Source of the DNA: GCA-2737725 sp965229355
GTDB lineage: Bacteria; Pseudomonadota; Alphaproteobacteria; Rhodospirillales; Rhodospirillaceae
Length of the DNA: 64,000 nt
NCBI GenBank assembly: GCA_965229355.1
Contig: OZ245869.1
Coordinates: 4,030,001 to 4,094,000 of the forward strand
Direction: 5' to 3'
Shown here piece after piece: positions 17,494 to 24,818 of the stretch; the first letter of the stretch is position 1; each line of letters starts with the position of its first letter. The notes below the pieces were generated by a model. It saw only the letters and a program-made list of their open reading frames with translations. It searched no databases and was not told the DNA's origin. A program made the translations under genes and the position numbers.

Positions 17494-18213
17494 TCAAATG
17501 GCAGACTGGCTGACGCGCGCCGAAAGCGACGCCGCAGTTTCTTTACGCTCAGAGTAGCGATCAACCAGATAATCGGCACGGCCTCGCAGCAGCAGCGTGA
17601 ATTTCATCAGTTCTTCCATAACATCAACAATGCGGTCGTAATAACTGGACGGCGCCATGCGGTCATTCTCATCAAATTCTTGAAATGCCTTCGCCACAGA
17701 CGATTGGTTCGGAATAGTGAACATCCGCATCCAACGCCCTAATACACGCATCTGATTCACAGCGTTGAAAGACTGCGAACCGCCGCTCACTTGCATCAGG
17801 GCAAGCGTTTTGCCTTGCGTCGGTCGCACTGAACCCAACGACAGCGGAATCCAATCAATCATCGCTTTCATAATGCCCGTCATTGCGCCGTGACGTTCAG
17901 GCGAACACCACACCATGGCTTCAGACCATGTCACCAATTCGCGCAGTTCTTGCACCTTGGGGTGCGTGGCTGAGGCATCGTCGGGCAGCGGCAACCCAGA
18001 AGGATTAAACGTGCGTGTTTCAGCACCGAAGGCCTGCAAAATACGCGCGGCCTCCTCCGACGCAAGCCGACTGAATGACCGCGCGCGGACCGACCCATAA
18101 AGTAGCAATACACGCGGTGCATGAGTGATTGCATCGGATGCAAACAGTCGCGCAGGTTCGATTGCGCGAAAACTCTCAGGCTGAAGATTCACAAGCGATA
18201 CATCATCCCGCAT
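17494..18213 (-). CDS. arsH: ArsH NADPH-dependent FMN reductase
   Basis: A 239-residue flavodoxin-like reductase. The FMN phosphate loop reads LLYGSVRARSFSR and further blocks are WCSPERHGAMTGIMKAMIDW and LMQVSGGSQSFNAVNQMRVLGRWMRMF, all diagnostic of ArsH. The family oxidises trivalent organoarsenicals and reduces other compounds with NADPH. ATG 18213 overlaps the 3' end of arsC by 11 bases; the frame is open a further 13 codons upstream. Confidence 0.93.
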   Translation of the reverse strand: MRDDVSLVNLQPESFRAIEPARLFASDAITHAPRVLLLYGSVRARSFSRLASEEAARILQAFGAETRTFNPSGLPLPDDASATHPKVQELRELVTWSEAMVWCSPERHGAMTGIMKAMIDWIPLSLGSVRPTQGKTLALMQVSGGSQSFNAVNQMRVLGRWMRMFTIPNQSSVAKAFQEFDENDRMAPSSYYDRIVDVMEELMKFTLLLRGRADYLVDRYSERKETAASLSARVSQSAI

Positions 18214-18703
18214 GGCGGCCTGCTTCAACTGCGCGGGCCTTGATCTCATCACGCGCCATATCTTTAAACCGAAACGTCAGGAAATATTTGATGCGCGTTT
18301 CCAGCACCCGGAATGCTTCGCGAAAAGCTTGCATCTGTTCAGCCGGGCTGCCCGTAACAGCCGCAGGATCCGGCAAGCCCCAATGCGCGGTGATGGGTTT
18401 GCCGGGCCAGATAGGGCACACTTCACCGGCTGCGCTATCGCACACCGTAAAAATGAAATCCATATGCGCTGCGTCGGGCAACGCGAACTCATCCCAACTT
18501 TTACTGCGCAAACCAGCTGTAACAATACCCATTTGGCGCAGCAACTCCAACGCCAACGGATGCACTTGCCCTTTGGGGTGACTGCCCGCGCTGTAGCCCT
18601 GAAACTTTCCTTCGCCGTGATAATCTAATAGCGCTTCAGCTAAAATACTGCGTGCAGAGTTGCCCGTGCATAAAAACAAAACGTTATATGGCTTGTCGGT
18701 CAT
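18203..18703 (-). CDS. arsC: Arsenate reductase, thioredoxin-linked low-molecular-weight phosphatase type
   Basis: A 166-residue LMW-PTP-fold arsenate reductase reducing arsenate to arsenite. The P-loop Cys12-TGNSA-Arg18 is complete, and Cys88 (FTVCDSA) and Cys96 (VCPIWPG) fit the second and third cysteines of the thiol relay used by thioredoxin-coupled ArsC; the spacing of 8 is one more than in the staphylococcal enzyme as I recall it. The GLPDP loop carries the catalytic Asp. It follows arsR by 15 bases. Confidence 0.93.
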   Translation of the reverse strand: MTDKPYNVLFLCTGNSARSILAEALLDYHGEGKFQGYSAGSHPKGQVHPLALELLRQMGIVTAGLRSKSWDEFALPDAAHMDFIFTVCDSAAGEVCPIWPGKPITAHWGLPDPAAVTGSPAEQMQAFREAFRVLETRIKYFLTFRFKDMARDEIKARAVEAGRHAG

Positions 18704-18718
18704 AGCTTTTGAGTGCCC

Positions 18719-19087
18719 TTAAGCGGATTTGCGGCGTTTGGTTTTAACGAATTCTTTTTTGGGCGGTGGCGCACACACAACACCTGGTGCGCACGCAGAC
18801 AGATCACCACCACAGCAGTTTTCAGTCAGGTAACCCACCAAGTTATTCATGTTCTGAAAATGCGCGGTTTGAATGAGCCGCACCCCTTCGCGATGCGCAA
18901 TCACCAAGCCAGCATGCTTTAATTGCGACAAATGAAACGACAGCGTCGCACCCGGCATGTCTAGTTTATGCCCGATCTCGCCAACTGTAAGTCCGCCCGG
19001 CCCCGCTTCCACAAGCATGCGAAAGATGGTCAGACGACCTTCATGGGCCAGCGCGCTTAAAGCTGAGACTGCATTCTTTATTTCCAT
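18719..19087 (-). CDS. arsR: ArsR/SmtB-family arsenite-responsive repressor
   Basis: A 122-residue winged-helix repressor: ALAHEGRLTIFRMLVEAG, the recognition region GATLSFHLSQLKHAGLV and the wing AHREGVRLIQTA. There is no cysteine motif in the DNA-binding helix. Instead Cys91, Cys92, Cys99 and Cys105 cluster in a C-terminal tail, which probably forms the As(III) site. First gene of the operon. Its start codon lies inside the palindromic operator and no ribosome site precedes it, so the transcript may be leaderless. The tail ends in a Lys/Arg-rich stretch. Confidence 0.92.
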   Translation of the reverse strand: MEIKNAVSALSALAHEGRLTIFRMLVEAGPGGLTVGEIGHKLDMPGATLSFHLSQLKHAGLVIAHREGVRLIQTAHFQNMNNLVGYLTENCCGGDLSACAPGVVCAPPPKKEFVKTKRRKSA

Positions 19088-19123
19088 ATTTCTAGAATAT
19101 TAGAAATATGGAGTGTGAGTCAA
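19084..19123 (-). promoter_or_regulatory. ars promoter and ArsR operator
   Basis: A perfect inverted repeat with 11-bp arms (CCATATTTCTA/TAGAAATATGG) and a 6-base centre covers 19084-19111 and includes the arsR start codon. Read on the minus strand, TTGACT (19118-19123) makes a -35 box and TAATAT or TATTCT (19094-19102) a -10 box with 15 or 18 bases between. Repressor binding would cover the -10 box and the transcription start. Confidence 0.75.
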
Positions 19124-19172
19124 TGCCTTCGGTGTAAGCCATGATTATTATACGGGCGCAGAATGTGGCAGC

Positions 19173-20159
19173 TTACAGCCAGCCCTTCCGCTTAAAATAC
19201 CATATGGCCAGCCCGGCAGAGAGCACCATCAGCACCAGGGCGAATGGATAGCCGAATAACCAGTGTAGTTCGGGCATGACATCGAAATTCATACCGTAAA
19301 TAGATGCAATTAGTGTTGGCGGCAGGAAGATCACAGCGGCCACCGAGAAGATTTTAATAATGCTGTTCTGCTCGATGCTGATCATCCCCAGGGTCGCATC
19401 CAACAGAAAGTTGATTTTCTGCGAGAGGAAACTCGCGTGATCCGTCAGCGCGTGGGCATCGCGCCAGATGGTGTTTAGGCGTTCTTTATCATCACGCCCA
19501 CTTTTGTGCGGAATGTCGGGCTGCATCAAAAAACCGATCACGCGCTCCAATGACAACAAGCTTTCACGGATTTTCGAGATCATATCACCCTTGCGGCCCA
19601 CCCCTTGTAGGATCGGTTGAAAGGCTGAGCCCTTGCCGCGCGGCTTGTCATTCGTGTCGCCGGTTTGGTGCTGAAACACGTCGCGGGATAGTTTGTCGAT
19701 ATCGCCGCCCAAGCGTTCTAGAATATCAGCAACCCGGTCGATGATTGCTTCCAGCAACGCCAGGAACACAGCATCGCCATCATTGCAGCCCAGTGGCGCT
19801 TTGGCCGCACGCTGTGGAAATGTCTGGAACGAGCGCGGCTCGTGATAGCGCACCGTAATAAGTTTGCCCGCAGCCAGTACGAAAGTGACCGGGCCCATCT
19901 CGGGCTCGTCGGTATCCGCCCGCGCAGGCAGCGATGCAATCATCACCGCTGCACCGTTTTCGATATACAGGCGGCTAGAAATTTCGATGACGTTCATTTC
20001 CTCACGCGTGGGAATGTCAATTTCCAGGCGCGTTTCAAGTTGCGTCTCTTCCTCGTGCGTGGGCGAGAGCAAATCAATCCAGATCACCCGCTCTAAATTT
20101 TCCAGCGGATATTCAACCGGCTTCAAGCGGCCGTCTTGATTGGCGTAACCTTGGATCAT
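19173..20159 (-). CDS. corA: CorA-family magnesium/divalent-cation channel
   Basis: A 328-residue CorA protein with a long cytoplasmic N-terminal domain, then TM1 ending in the selectivity motif YGMNF, the loop residues MPEL and TM2 (FALVLMVLSAGLAIWYF) close to the C-terminus, ending in Lys-Lys/Gly-Trp-Leu. This is the standard homopentameric Mg2+ channel layout. It may be the last gene of a minus-strand run (lysE, gst, DUF1971 gene, corA), as it begins 23 bases after the DUF1971 gene. Confidence 0.92.
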   Translation of the reverse strand: MIQGYANQDGRLKPVEYPLENLERVIWIDLLSPTHEEETQLETRLEIDIPTREEMNVIEISSRLYIENGAAVMIASLPARADTDEPEMGPVTFVLAAGKLITVRYHEPRSFQTFPQRAAKAPLGCNDGDAVFLALLEAIIDRVADILERLGGDIDKLSRDVFQHQTGDTNDKPRGKGSAFQPILQGVGRKGDMISKIRESLLSLERVIGFLMQPDIPHKSGRDDKERLNTIWRDAHALTDHASFLSQKINFLLDATLGMISIEQNSIIKIFSVAAVIFLPPTLIASIYGMNFDVMPELHWLFGYPFALVLMVLSAGLAIWYFKRKGWL

Positions 20160-20182
20160 GCGAGGCCTAACAACCTATACCT

Positions 20183-20467
20183 TCAGGACAGCGCCAGTTG
20201 GGGCTGTTCTGTATAAAATTCAACCTGCATCTTCATCGGGCCTGCGACTTCGACATGATGATACGCTTGCGGCGCAATCTCCGCAGGATGCGTCGGCGTT
20301 ACTGTAACGACGCGTTCAGGGTCATGAAAAACAAGCTTCACTTGACCTTCCAACACCCGCAGCACGCCCCATACACCGGCCTTCGTATTGTGGGCTTTGC
20401 GCAATGCGGCGGGCAATGTCTCGGCATCAAAAACAGGGGTCGATTTATAGGGAATAGGTACAGCCAC
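20183..20467 (-). CDS. DUF1971 (YeaR/TehB C-terminal-like) small cupin-like protein
   Basis: A 94-residue protein with the DUF1971 signature LPAALRKAHNTKAGVWGVLRVLEG, followed by VTPTHPAEIAPQAYHHVE and MKMQVEFY. The E. coli relative YeaR is nitrate/nitrite-induced, and the same domain ends some TehB tellurite-resistance proteins. The fold is a small beta barrel and the function is not settled. It lies 53 bases after the GST gene and 23 bases before corA. Confidence 0.8.
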   Translation of the reverse strand: MAVPIPYKSTPVFDAETLPAALRKAHNTKAGVWGVLRVLEGQVKLVFHDPERVVTVTPTHPAEIAPQAYHHVEVAGPMKMQVEFYTEQPQLALS

Positions 20468-20520
20468 GCCAAATGACCTTTTAATTTTAGGGCAACGTTC
20501 ATTTAGGGGCGGGTTTTAAA

Positions 20521-21117
20521 TCATCCGCGTTTTAAAGCATCATCAGTCCGGGCGACCCAAGATTGCACCGCAGGCCACTGCGCCAAATCCAACCCCGCCT
20601 CGTCCGCCATCCGAGTATAAGCGACCAGCGCGATATCAGCGAGGGTGAAACGGTCGCCAACGAAATATGGACGAGATGAAAGGTGTTGCTCCATCACATC
20701 CAGCGCCTTCTTTGAACGTGGCTTGAGTTCAGGATTAATCTCATGGTCCAGCTTTTTCAGATAAAACTTCTGGAACCGCAGCACCGCGATGGCAGGCTCG
20801 TGGCTATACTGCTCCCAGAACAGCCATTGCATCATCACAGCGCGGGTAAAATGATCTGCCGGAATGAGATTACTGCCCTCAGCCAGATACAACATGATGG
20901 CGTTTGATTGAGACAACACCGCCCCATCTGCCGTCACGATAACCGGCACTTGGCCTGCAGGATTTAGAGCCAGAAAAGCCTCGGTGCGCGTTGCTTTTTC
21001 AAGCACGCTTGTTTCGATCCAGCGGTACGAAATGCCGAGTTTGTCACAAACAAACTTCACCTTCTGGCAATTGCCAGACAGGGAGTCGCCGTAAATGGAG
21101 ATGAGATTGCTCGTCAT
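20521..21117 (-). CDS. Glutathione S-transferase-like protein
   Basis: A 198-residue GST with the thioredoxin-like N-terminal half (IYGDSLSGNCQKVKFVCDKLG, NPAGQVPVI, LSQSNAIMLYLAE) and the all-helical C-terminal half (FTLADIALVAYTRMADEAG). The SGNCQK block offers both Ser and Cys near the active-site position. The substrate is unknown. It begins 13 bases after the LysE stop codon, so the two are probably co-transcribed. Confidence 0.87.
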   Translation of the reverse strand: MTSNLISIYGDSLSGNCQKVKFVCDKLGISYRWIETSVLEKATRTEAFLALNPAGQVPVIVTADGAVLSQSNAIMLYLAEGSNLIPADHFTRAVMMQWLFWEQYSHEPAIAVLRFQKFYLKKLDHEINPELKPRSKKALDVMEQHLSSRPYFVGDRFTLADIALVAYTRMADEAGLDLAQWPAVQSWVARTDDALKRG

Positions 21118-21130
21118 TTTGTTTTTCTGG

Positions 21131-21751
21131 TCATTGGAGTGCAGACCTGATCAGTGATGCGGCCAGGGCCAACATCGTGACACCGACAATGGCATCCAGC
21201 ACGCGCCACGCGATGGGTTTGGAAAACAGAGGGGTGAGAACGCGTGCACCATATCCCAGCAGCACAAACCACACAAAACTTGCTGTGGCAGCACCAGCGA
21301 TAAAGATGGGCCGCAGATCTTCGGGCTGTGCCGTTCCGGCAGCGCCCATCAGCAACAGCGTGTCCAAATAGACATGCGGATTGAGAAACGTGAAGGCCGC
21401 GATACTGGCAATGGCGCGGCCCTTACTCATCTCAAGACCGGAGGTGACGATCATGGCGCTGGGCCGCATCATGCGCTTTAAGGCCATCAGGCCGTACCAC
21501 ACCAAAAATAGCGCGCCGCCTATCGTCAGCGCTTGCGTCAGTTCAGGAACCGCATTCAAAGCAGCACCTAAGCCCAACACACCAGCGATCATCAGCACCG
21601 CATCTGCCACGGCGCAAAACAGCACAATGGTGCCGACATGCTGTTTGAACAGCCCTTGCTGCAAAACAAAAAGGTTCTGCGCGCCAATGGCCACAATAAG
21701 GGCGGCGTAAAGGGCAAACCCTGCTGCGAAAGTTGATAGGTTCTGGTCCAT
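21131..21751 (-). CDS. LysE/ArgO-family basic amino-acid exporter
   Basis: A 206-residue inner-membrane protein with six hydrophobic helices. It shows the family opening FAAGFALYAALIVAIGAQNLFVLQQGL and the conserved FTFLNPHVYLDTLLLMG. LysE and ArgO export lysine and arginine. It is divergent from an ArgP/LysG-type activator with 75 bases between them, the usual layout for control by intracellular basic amino acids. Confidence 0.92.
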   Translation of the reverse strand: MDQNLSTFAAGFALYAALIVAIGAQNLFVLQQGLFKQHVGTIVLFCAVADAVLMIAGVLGLGAALNAVPELTQALTIGGALFLVWYGLMALKRMMRPSAMIVTSGLEMSKGRAIASIAAFTFLNPHVYLDTLLLMGAAGTAQPEDLRPIFIAGAATASFVWFVLLGYGARVLTPLFSKPIAWRVLDAIVGVTMLALAASLIRSALQ

Positions 21752-21826
21752 CGATGCGATATCTCACCCAACCCCAGATTAGTAAAACTTGTTTTTCTAA
21801 GCTTGGTGAAGATAATCTGTTTTCGC

Positions 21827-22741
21827 ATGATTGACTATTTCGCCCTCTCCGCTGTTGCTGCCGTGATCCGCGAAGGCAGTTTTGAGCGCGCCGCCAAAGC
21901 CTTGGGCATCACCCCCTCAGCTGTTTCACAGCGTGTGCGCAGCTTTGAAGAGCGGTTGGGCACAATTCTGATCGTGCGCGGCGAACCGTGCATTGCCACC
22001 GACACAGGGCGCGAACTTTATGCGCATTTTGAGCGCGTTCAGTTATTGGAAGCAGACTTAAACCCCGGCCTCGCCTCAAAAACAGACATGGCAGCCACGC
22101 GTCATACACTCAAAATCGCGGTGAATGCCGATAGCCTCTCTTCGTGGTTTCCAGTTGCGGCAGCGTTATTCACGAAAACAACCAACGCGCTGCTTGATTT
22201 GGTATTGGACGACGAAGCGCACACCGCAAATCGCTTGCGGAATGGCGAAGTGCTGGCCGCCGTCACCGCAGATCCAAAACCTGTCATCGGTTGCAAAATC
22301 ACGCCACTGGGCGTGCAACCTTACGCCGCGCTGGCGAGCCCCGCTTATGTAAAGCAGCACTTTCCAAATGGCGTGACAAAGCGCGCCTTACGCGATGCGC
22401 CATATTTACGTTTCGACAAACGCGATAACCTGCAAACACGGTGGGCGAAAGCGCATCATGGCGTGGAGTTGGGAAGCACAGTGCATTGGGTGCCATCCAT
22501 GCAAGGCTTTATGGATTTTGCGCTGGCTGGTATCGCGTGGGGCATGCACCCGGTTCCCTTAGGCCAAAATCACGTCACCGCCGGACGCTTAATTGAACTG
22601 CCGCCAAAGCGCCTGGACGTAAGACTGTATTGGGTTGTGCCCCGCTTGCATGCGAAATCGCTTAAAGCTTTAACAGATGCTGTGTACTCCGCGACGGAAG
22701 CCCTGCGTCAACCTGTCAAAGCCACACGCAGAAAAGCCTAA
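21827..22741 (+). CDS. argP: ArgP/LysG-type LysR-family activator
   Basis: A 304-residue LysR regulator. The helix-turn-helix is at about 16-36 (GSFERAAKALGITPSAVSQRVRSFE) and the rest is a periplasmic-binding-protein-like effector domain with FAGIAWGMHPVPLGQNHV near the end. It resembles ArgP/IciA and LysG, which activate the neighbouring exporter in response to lysine or arginine. ATG 21827 gives the usual MIDYFALSAVAAVIREGSF opening. It overlaps the convergent AraC gene by 4 bases. Confidence 0.9.
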   Translation: MIDYFALSAVAAVIREGSFERAAKALGITPSAVSQRVRSFEERLGTILIVRGEPCIATDTGRELYAHFERVQLLEADLNPGLASKTDMAATRHTLKIAVNADSLSSWFPVAAALFTKTTNALLDLVLDDEAHTANRLRNGEVLAAVTADPKPVIGCKITPLGVQPYAALASPAYVKQHFPNGVTKRALRDAPYLRFDKRDNLQTRWAKAHHGVELGSTVHWVPSMQGFMDFALAGIAWGMHPVPLGQNHVTAGRLIELPPKRLDVRLYWVVPRLHAKSLKALTDAVYSATEALRQPVKATRRKA

Positions 22742-23634
22742 CCCACAAACGCTGCGGCGGGTTGTTCACGCAAGCGCGCCACATCGCGCAGGGGTGGCGC
22801 GCCGAACAAGCGGCTGTATTCGCGGCTGAACTGCGACGGGCTTTCGTAACCGACATTAAAGCCAGCCGTCGCGGCATCTTGCGCTTCCACCAAAATCATC
22901 CGGCGGGCCTCTTGCAGCCTGATTTGCTTTTGGTATTGCAGCGGGCTTAAGGCCGTCATGGTTTTGAAGTGCTCATGCAGTGACGAACGGCTCATGCCTG
23001 CGGCCTTGGCCACCTTCTCCATGCTGAAAGGCTTATCGTAGTTCTTCTTAATCCAGCTAATCGCGCGCGCCACTTGCTGCGCGTGGCTGCCGGCCCGCGC
23101 CATCTGACGCAAACGACTTCCTTCAGGCCCCATCAGCAAGCGATACATAATTTCACGCTCGATCACCGGGGCCATCACCGGAATTTCAGCCGGGTTCTTT
23201 AACAGTCGCGTAAAGCGCAACACGGCATCTAACAATTCAGGCGTGAGCGCACTGACAGCCATAGCGCGTTGATGCTTGGCGTCGGGCTGTTGATCCAATC
23301 CCATTTCCAGAATCAAATCCGCGACCTTGTTCATGTCCAAATCAAGTTTCAGGCACAGGTACGGGCTTTTCGGCGTGGCTTGAAGAATCTGCCCTGTCGC
23401 AGGCATATCCACCGAGATCACCAGGTAATTGTGTTTGTCATACACATACACATCATCACCCAGCATCACTTGCTTACTGCCTTGGGCCAGCACGCACAAC
23501 GCAGGCTGATAAAGTGTTGGCACGGGCTCGCCAGGGCGTGCTGCATAAAACAAATCCGTGCGCGGCAATGCGGTTTTGTGCATCCCGTCAGAGCCGGTAA
23601 ATTGTTCAAGTAAGCTGGTAAATTCGGCGGACAT
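22738..23634 (-). CDS. AraC-family transcriptional regulator with cupin N-terminus
   Basis: A 298-residue regulator. An N-terminal cupin-type effector domain (about 20-170, YQPALCVLAQGSKQVMLGDDVYVYD) precedes two helix-turn-helix motifs (about 195-290: FSMEKVAKAAGMSRSSLHEHFKTMTALSPLQYQK and AGFNVGYESPSQFSREYSRLFG). This subgroup is often found beside a dehydrogenase or reductase it controls, and here an SDR is divergent from it. The inducer is unknown. Confidence 0.9.
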   Translation of the reverse strand: MSAEFTSLLEQFTGSDGMHKTALPRTDLFYAARPGEPVPTLYQPALCVLAQGSKQVMLGDDVYVYDKHNYLVISVDMPATGQILQATPKSPYLCLKLDLDMNKVADLILEMGLDQQPDAKHQRAMAVSALTPELLDAVLRFTRLLKNPAEIPVMAPVIEREIMYRLLMGPEGSRLRQMARAGSHAQQVARAISWIKKNYDKPFSMEKVAKAAGMSRSSLHEHFKTMTALSPLQYQKQIRLQEARRMILVEAQDAATAGFNVGYESPSQFSREYSRLFGAPPLRDVARLREQPAAAFVG

Positions 23635-23835
23635 TTAAAGCCTATCGTCCATATTTAATGGGTATTTCTAGTGTATTCTATAATACAGCCTTCATCCCAC
23701 CATACCACCCACAAAAGCCTGTTCTGGATTATTAGGCAATAACCCCGGAGGCCTGTTCTACCGCACTTTGCACCTGTGGATGCATCTTCTCCTCATCGCC
23801 GCGACATAACGCCGCAGCACATTTGAAGGAGAACG

Positions 23836-24582
23836 ATGATGAGCAACACCAGCAGTTTAACAGGAAAAGTAATCGCCATTACGGGCGCCAGCAGCGGCAT
23901 TGGTGAGGCCACAGCCCGCCTGCTCGCCCAACGTGGCGCATCGTTAGTCTTGGGCGCGCGCCGCACCGAGCGTTTGGAAAAGCTGGTGACTGAAATCCGC
24001 ACCCAAGGCGGCACCGCCGAGTTTATGACACTTGATGTGACCAAGCAGCGCGATGTGGAAGAATTTATTAACTACACCGTCAAACGCTACGGCCAGATTG
24101 ATGCTCTTGTGAATAACGCAGGTATCATGCCCCTGTCGCCCATGAGTGCGTTGAAGGTCGATGAGTGGAACCGCATGATTGACGTGAACATTCGCGGCGT
24201 GTTGCACGGCATTGCAGCGGGGTTACCGATTATGAAGCGCCAAGGCTTTGGGCAGTTCGTCAACGTGTCATCCATTGCCGGTCATGCGGTCTGGCCGACA
24301 ACAGGTGTGTACTCGGCCACAAAATATGCCGTGCTCGCGATATCGGATGCCTTGCGTCAAGAGAACAGCGACATTCGGGTGACGGTTGTTTCGCCAGGCG
24401 CAACGGAATCAGAATTGGCTGAAACCATCACTGACGACAGTGCCAATAAGTTGATGGTGGATTTCCGCCGCATTGCTCTATCGGCCACAGCCATCGCCCG
24501 CGCGATCGCGTTTGCGGTAGAGCAACCGACTGACGTGGATGTGAACGAAATTATTGTTCGCGCGACTGCGACACCTTACTAA
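23836..24582 (+). CDS. Short-chain dehydrogenase/reductase
   Basis: A 248-residue classical SDR: TGASSGIG NAD(P)-binding loop (about 17-24), NNAGI, catalytic Ser near 141, YSATK Tyr/Lys near 155-159, and SPGATES after. The Arg-Arg at the second strand (GARRTERLE) suggests NADP(H). A GGAG site precedes ATG 23836. It is divergent from the AraC gene; a TATAAT box at 23679-23684 inside an inverted repeat (TGTATT-N4-AATACA, 23672-23687) may belong to their shared control region. Substrate unknown. Confidence 0.88.
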   Translation: MMSNTSSLTGKVIAITGASSGIGEATARLLAQRGASLVLGARRTERLEKLVTEIRTQGGTAEFMTLDVTKQRDVEEFINYTVKRYGQIDALVNNAGIMPLSPMSALKVDEWNRMIDVNIRGVLHGIAAGLPIMKRQGFGQFVNVSSIAGHAVWPTTGVYSATKYAVLAISDALRQENSDIRVTVVSPGATESELAETITDDSANKLMVDFRRIALSATAIARAIAFAVEQPTDVDVNEIIVRATATPY

Positions 24583-24662
24583 CTTTTTCTGACAGCAAGG
24601 CCGTACAAAATACTCTTTCGTATAGCAGCGTTGTGCTTCCGAATATGCACACTGCACAAACA

Positions 24663-24694
24663 ACAGCCGTACCTTAAAAAAGGTGCGGCTGTTT
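24663..24694 (+). terminator. Terminator of the SDR gene
   Basis: A 13-bp stem (ACAGCCGTACCTT/AAGGTGCGGCTGT, one G-T pair) with an AAAA loop and a short TTT tail. It lies between the SDR and the next kinase gene. Confidence 0.7.
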
Positions 24695-24818
24695 GCGTCT
24701 CAGTCGCACGCGTGAATGTATTTCAACAAACGTCGCTTGCTCGCGTCCGCACTTCCTATCAATATCCATAGTCAGTATTCGATGTAGCGTTTGTGGCAGT
24801 TGGGAAGGCTGCGCAGTT

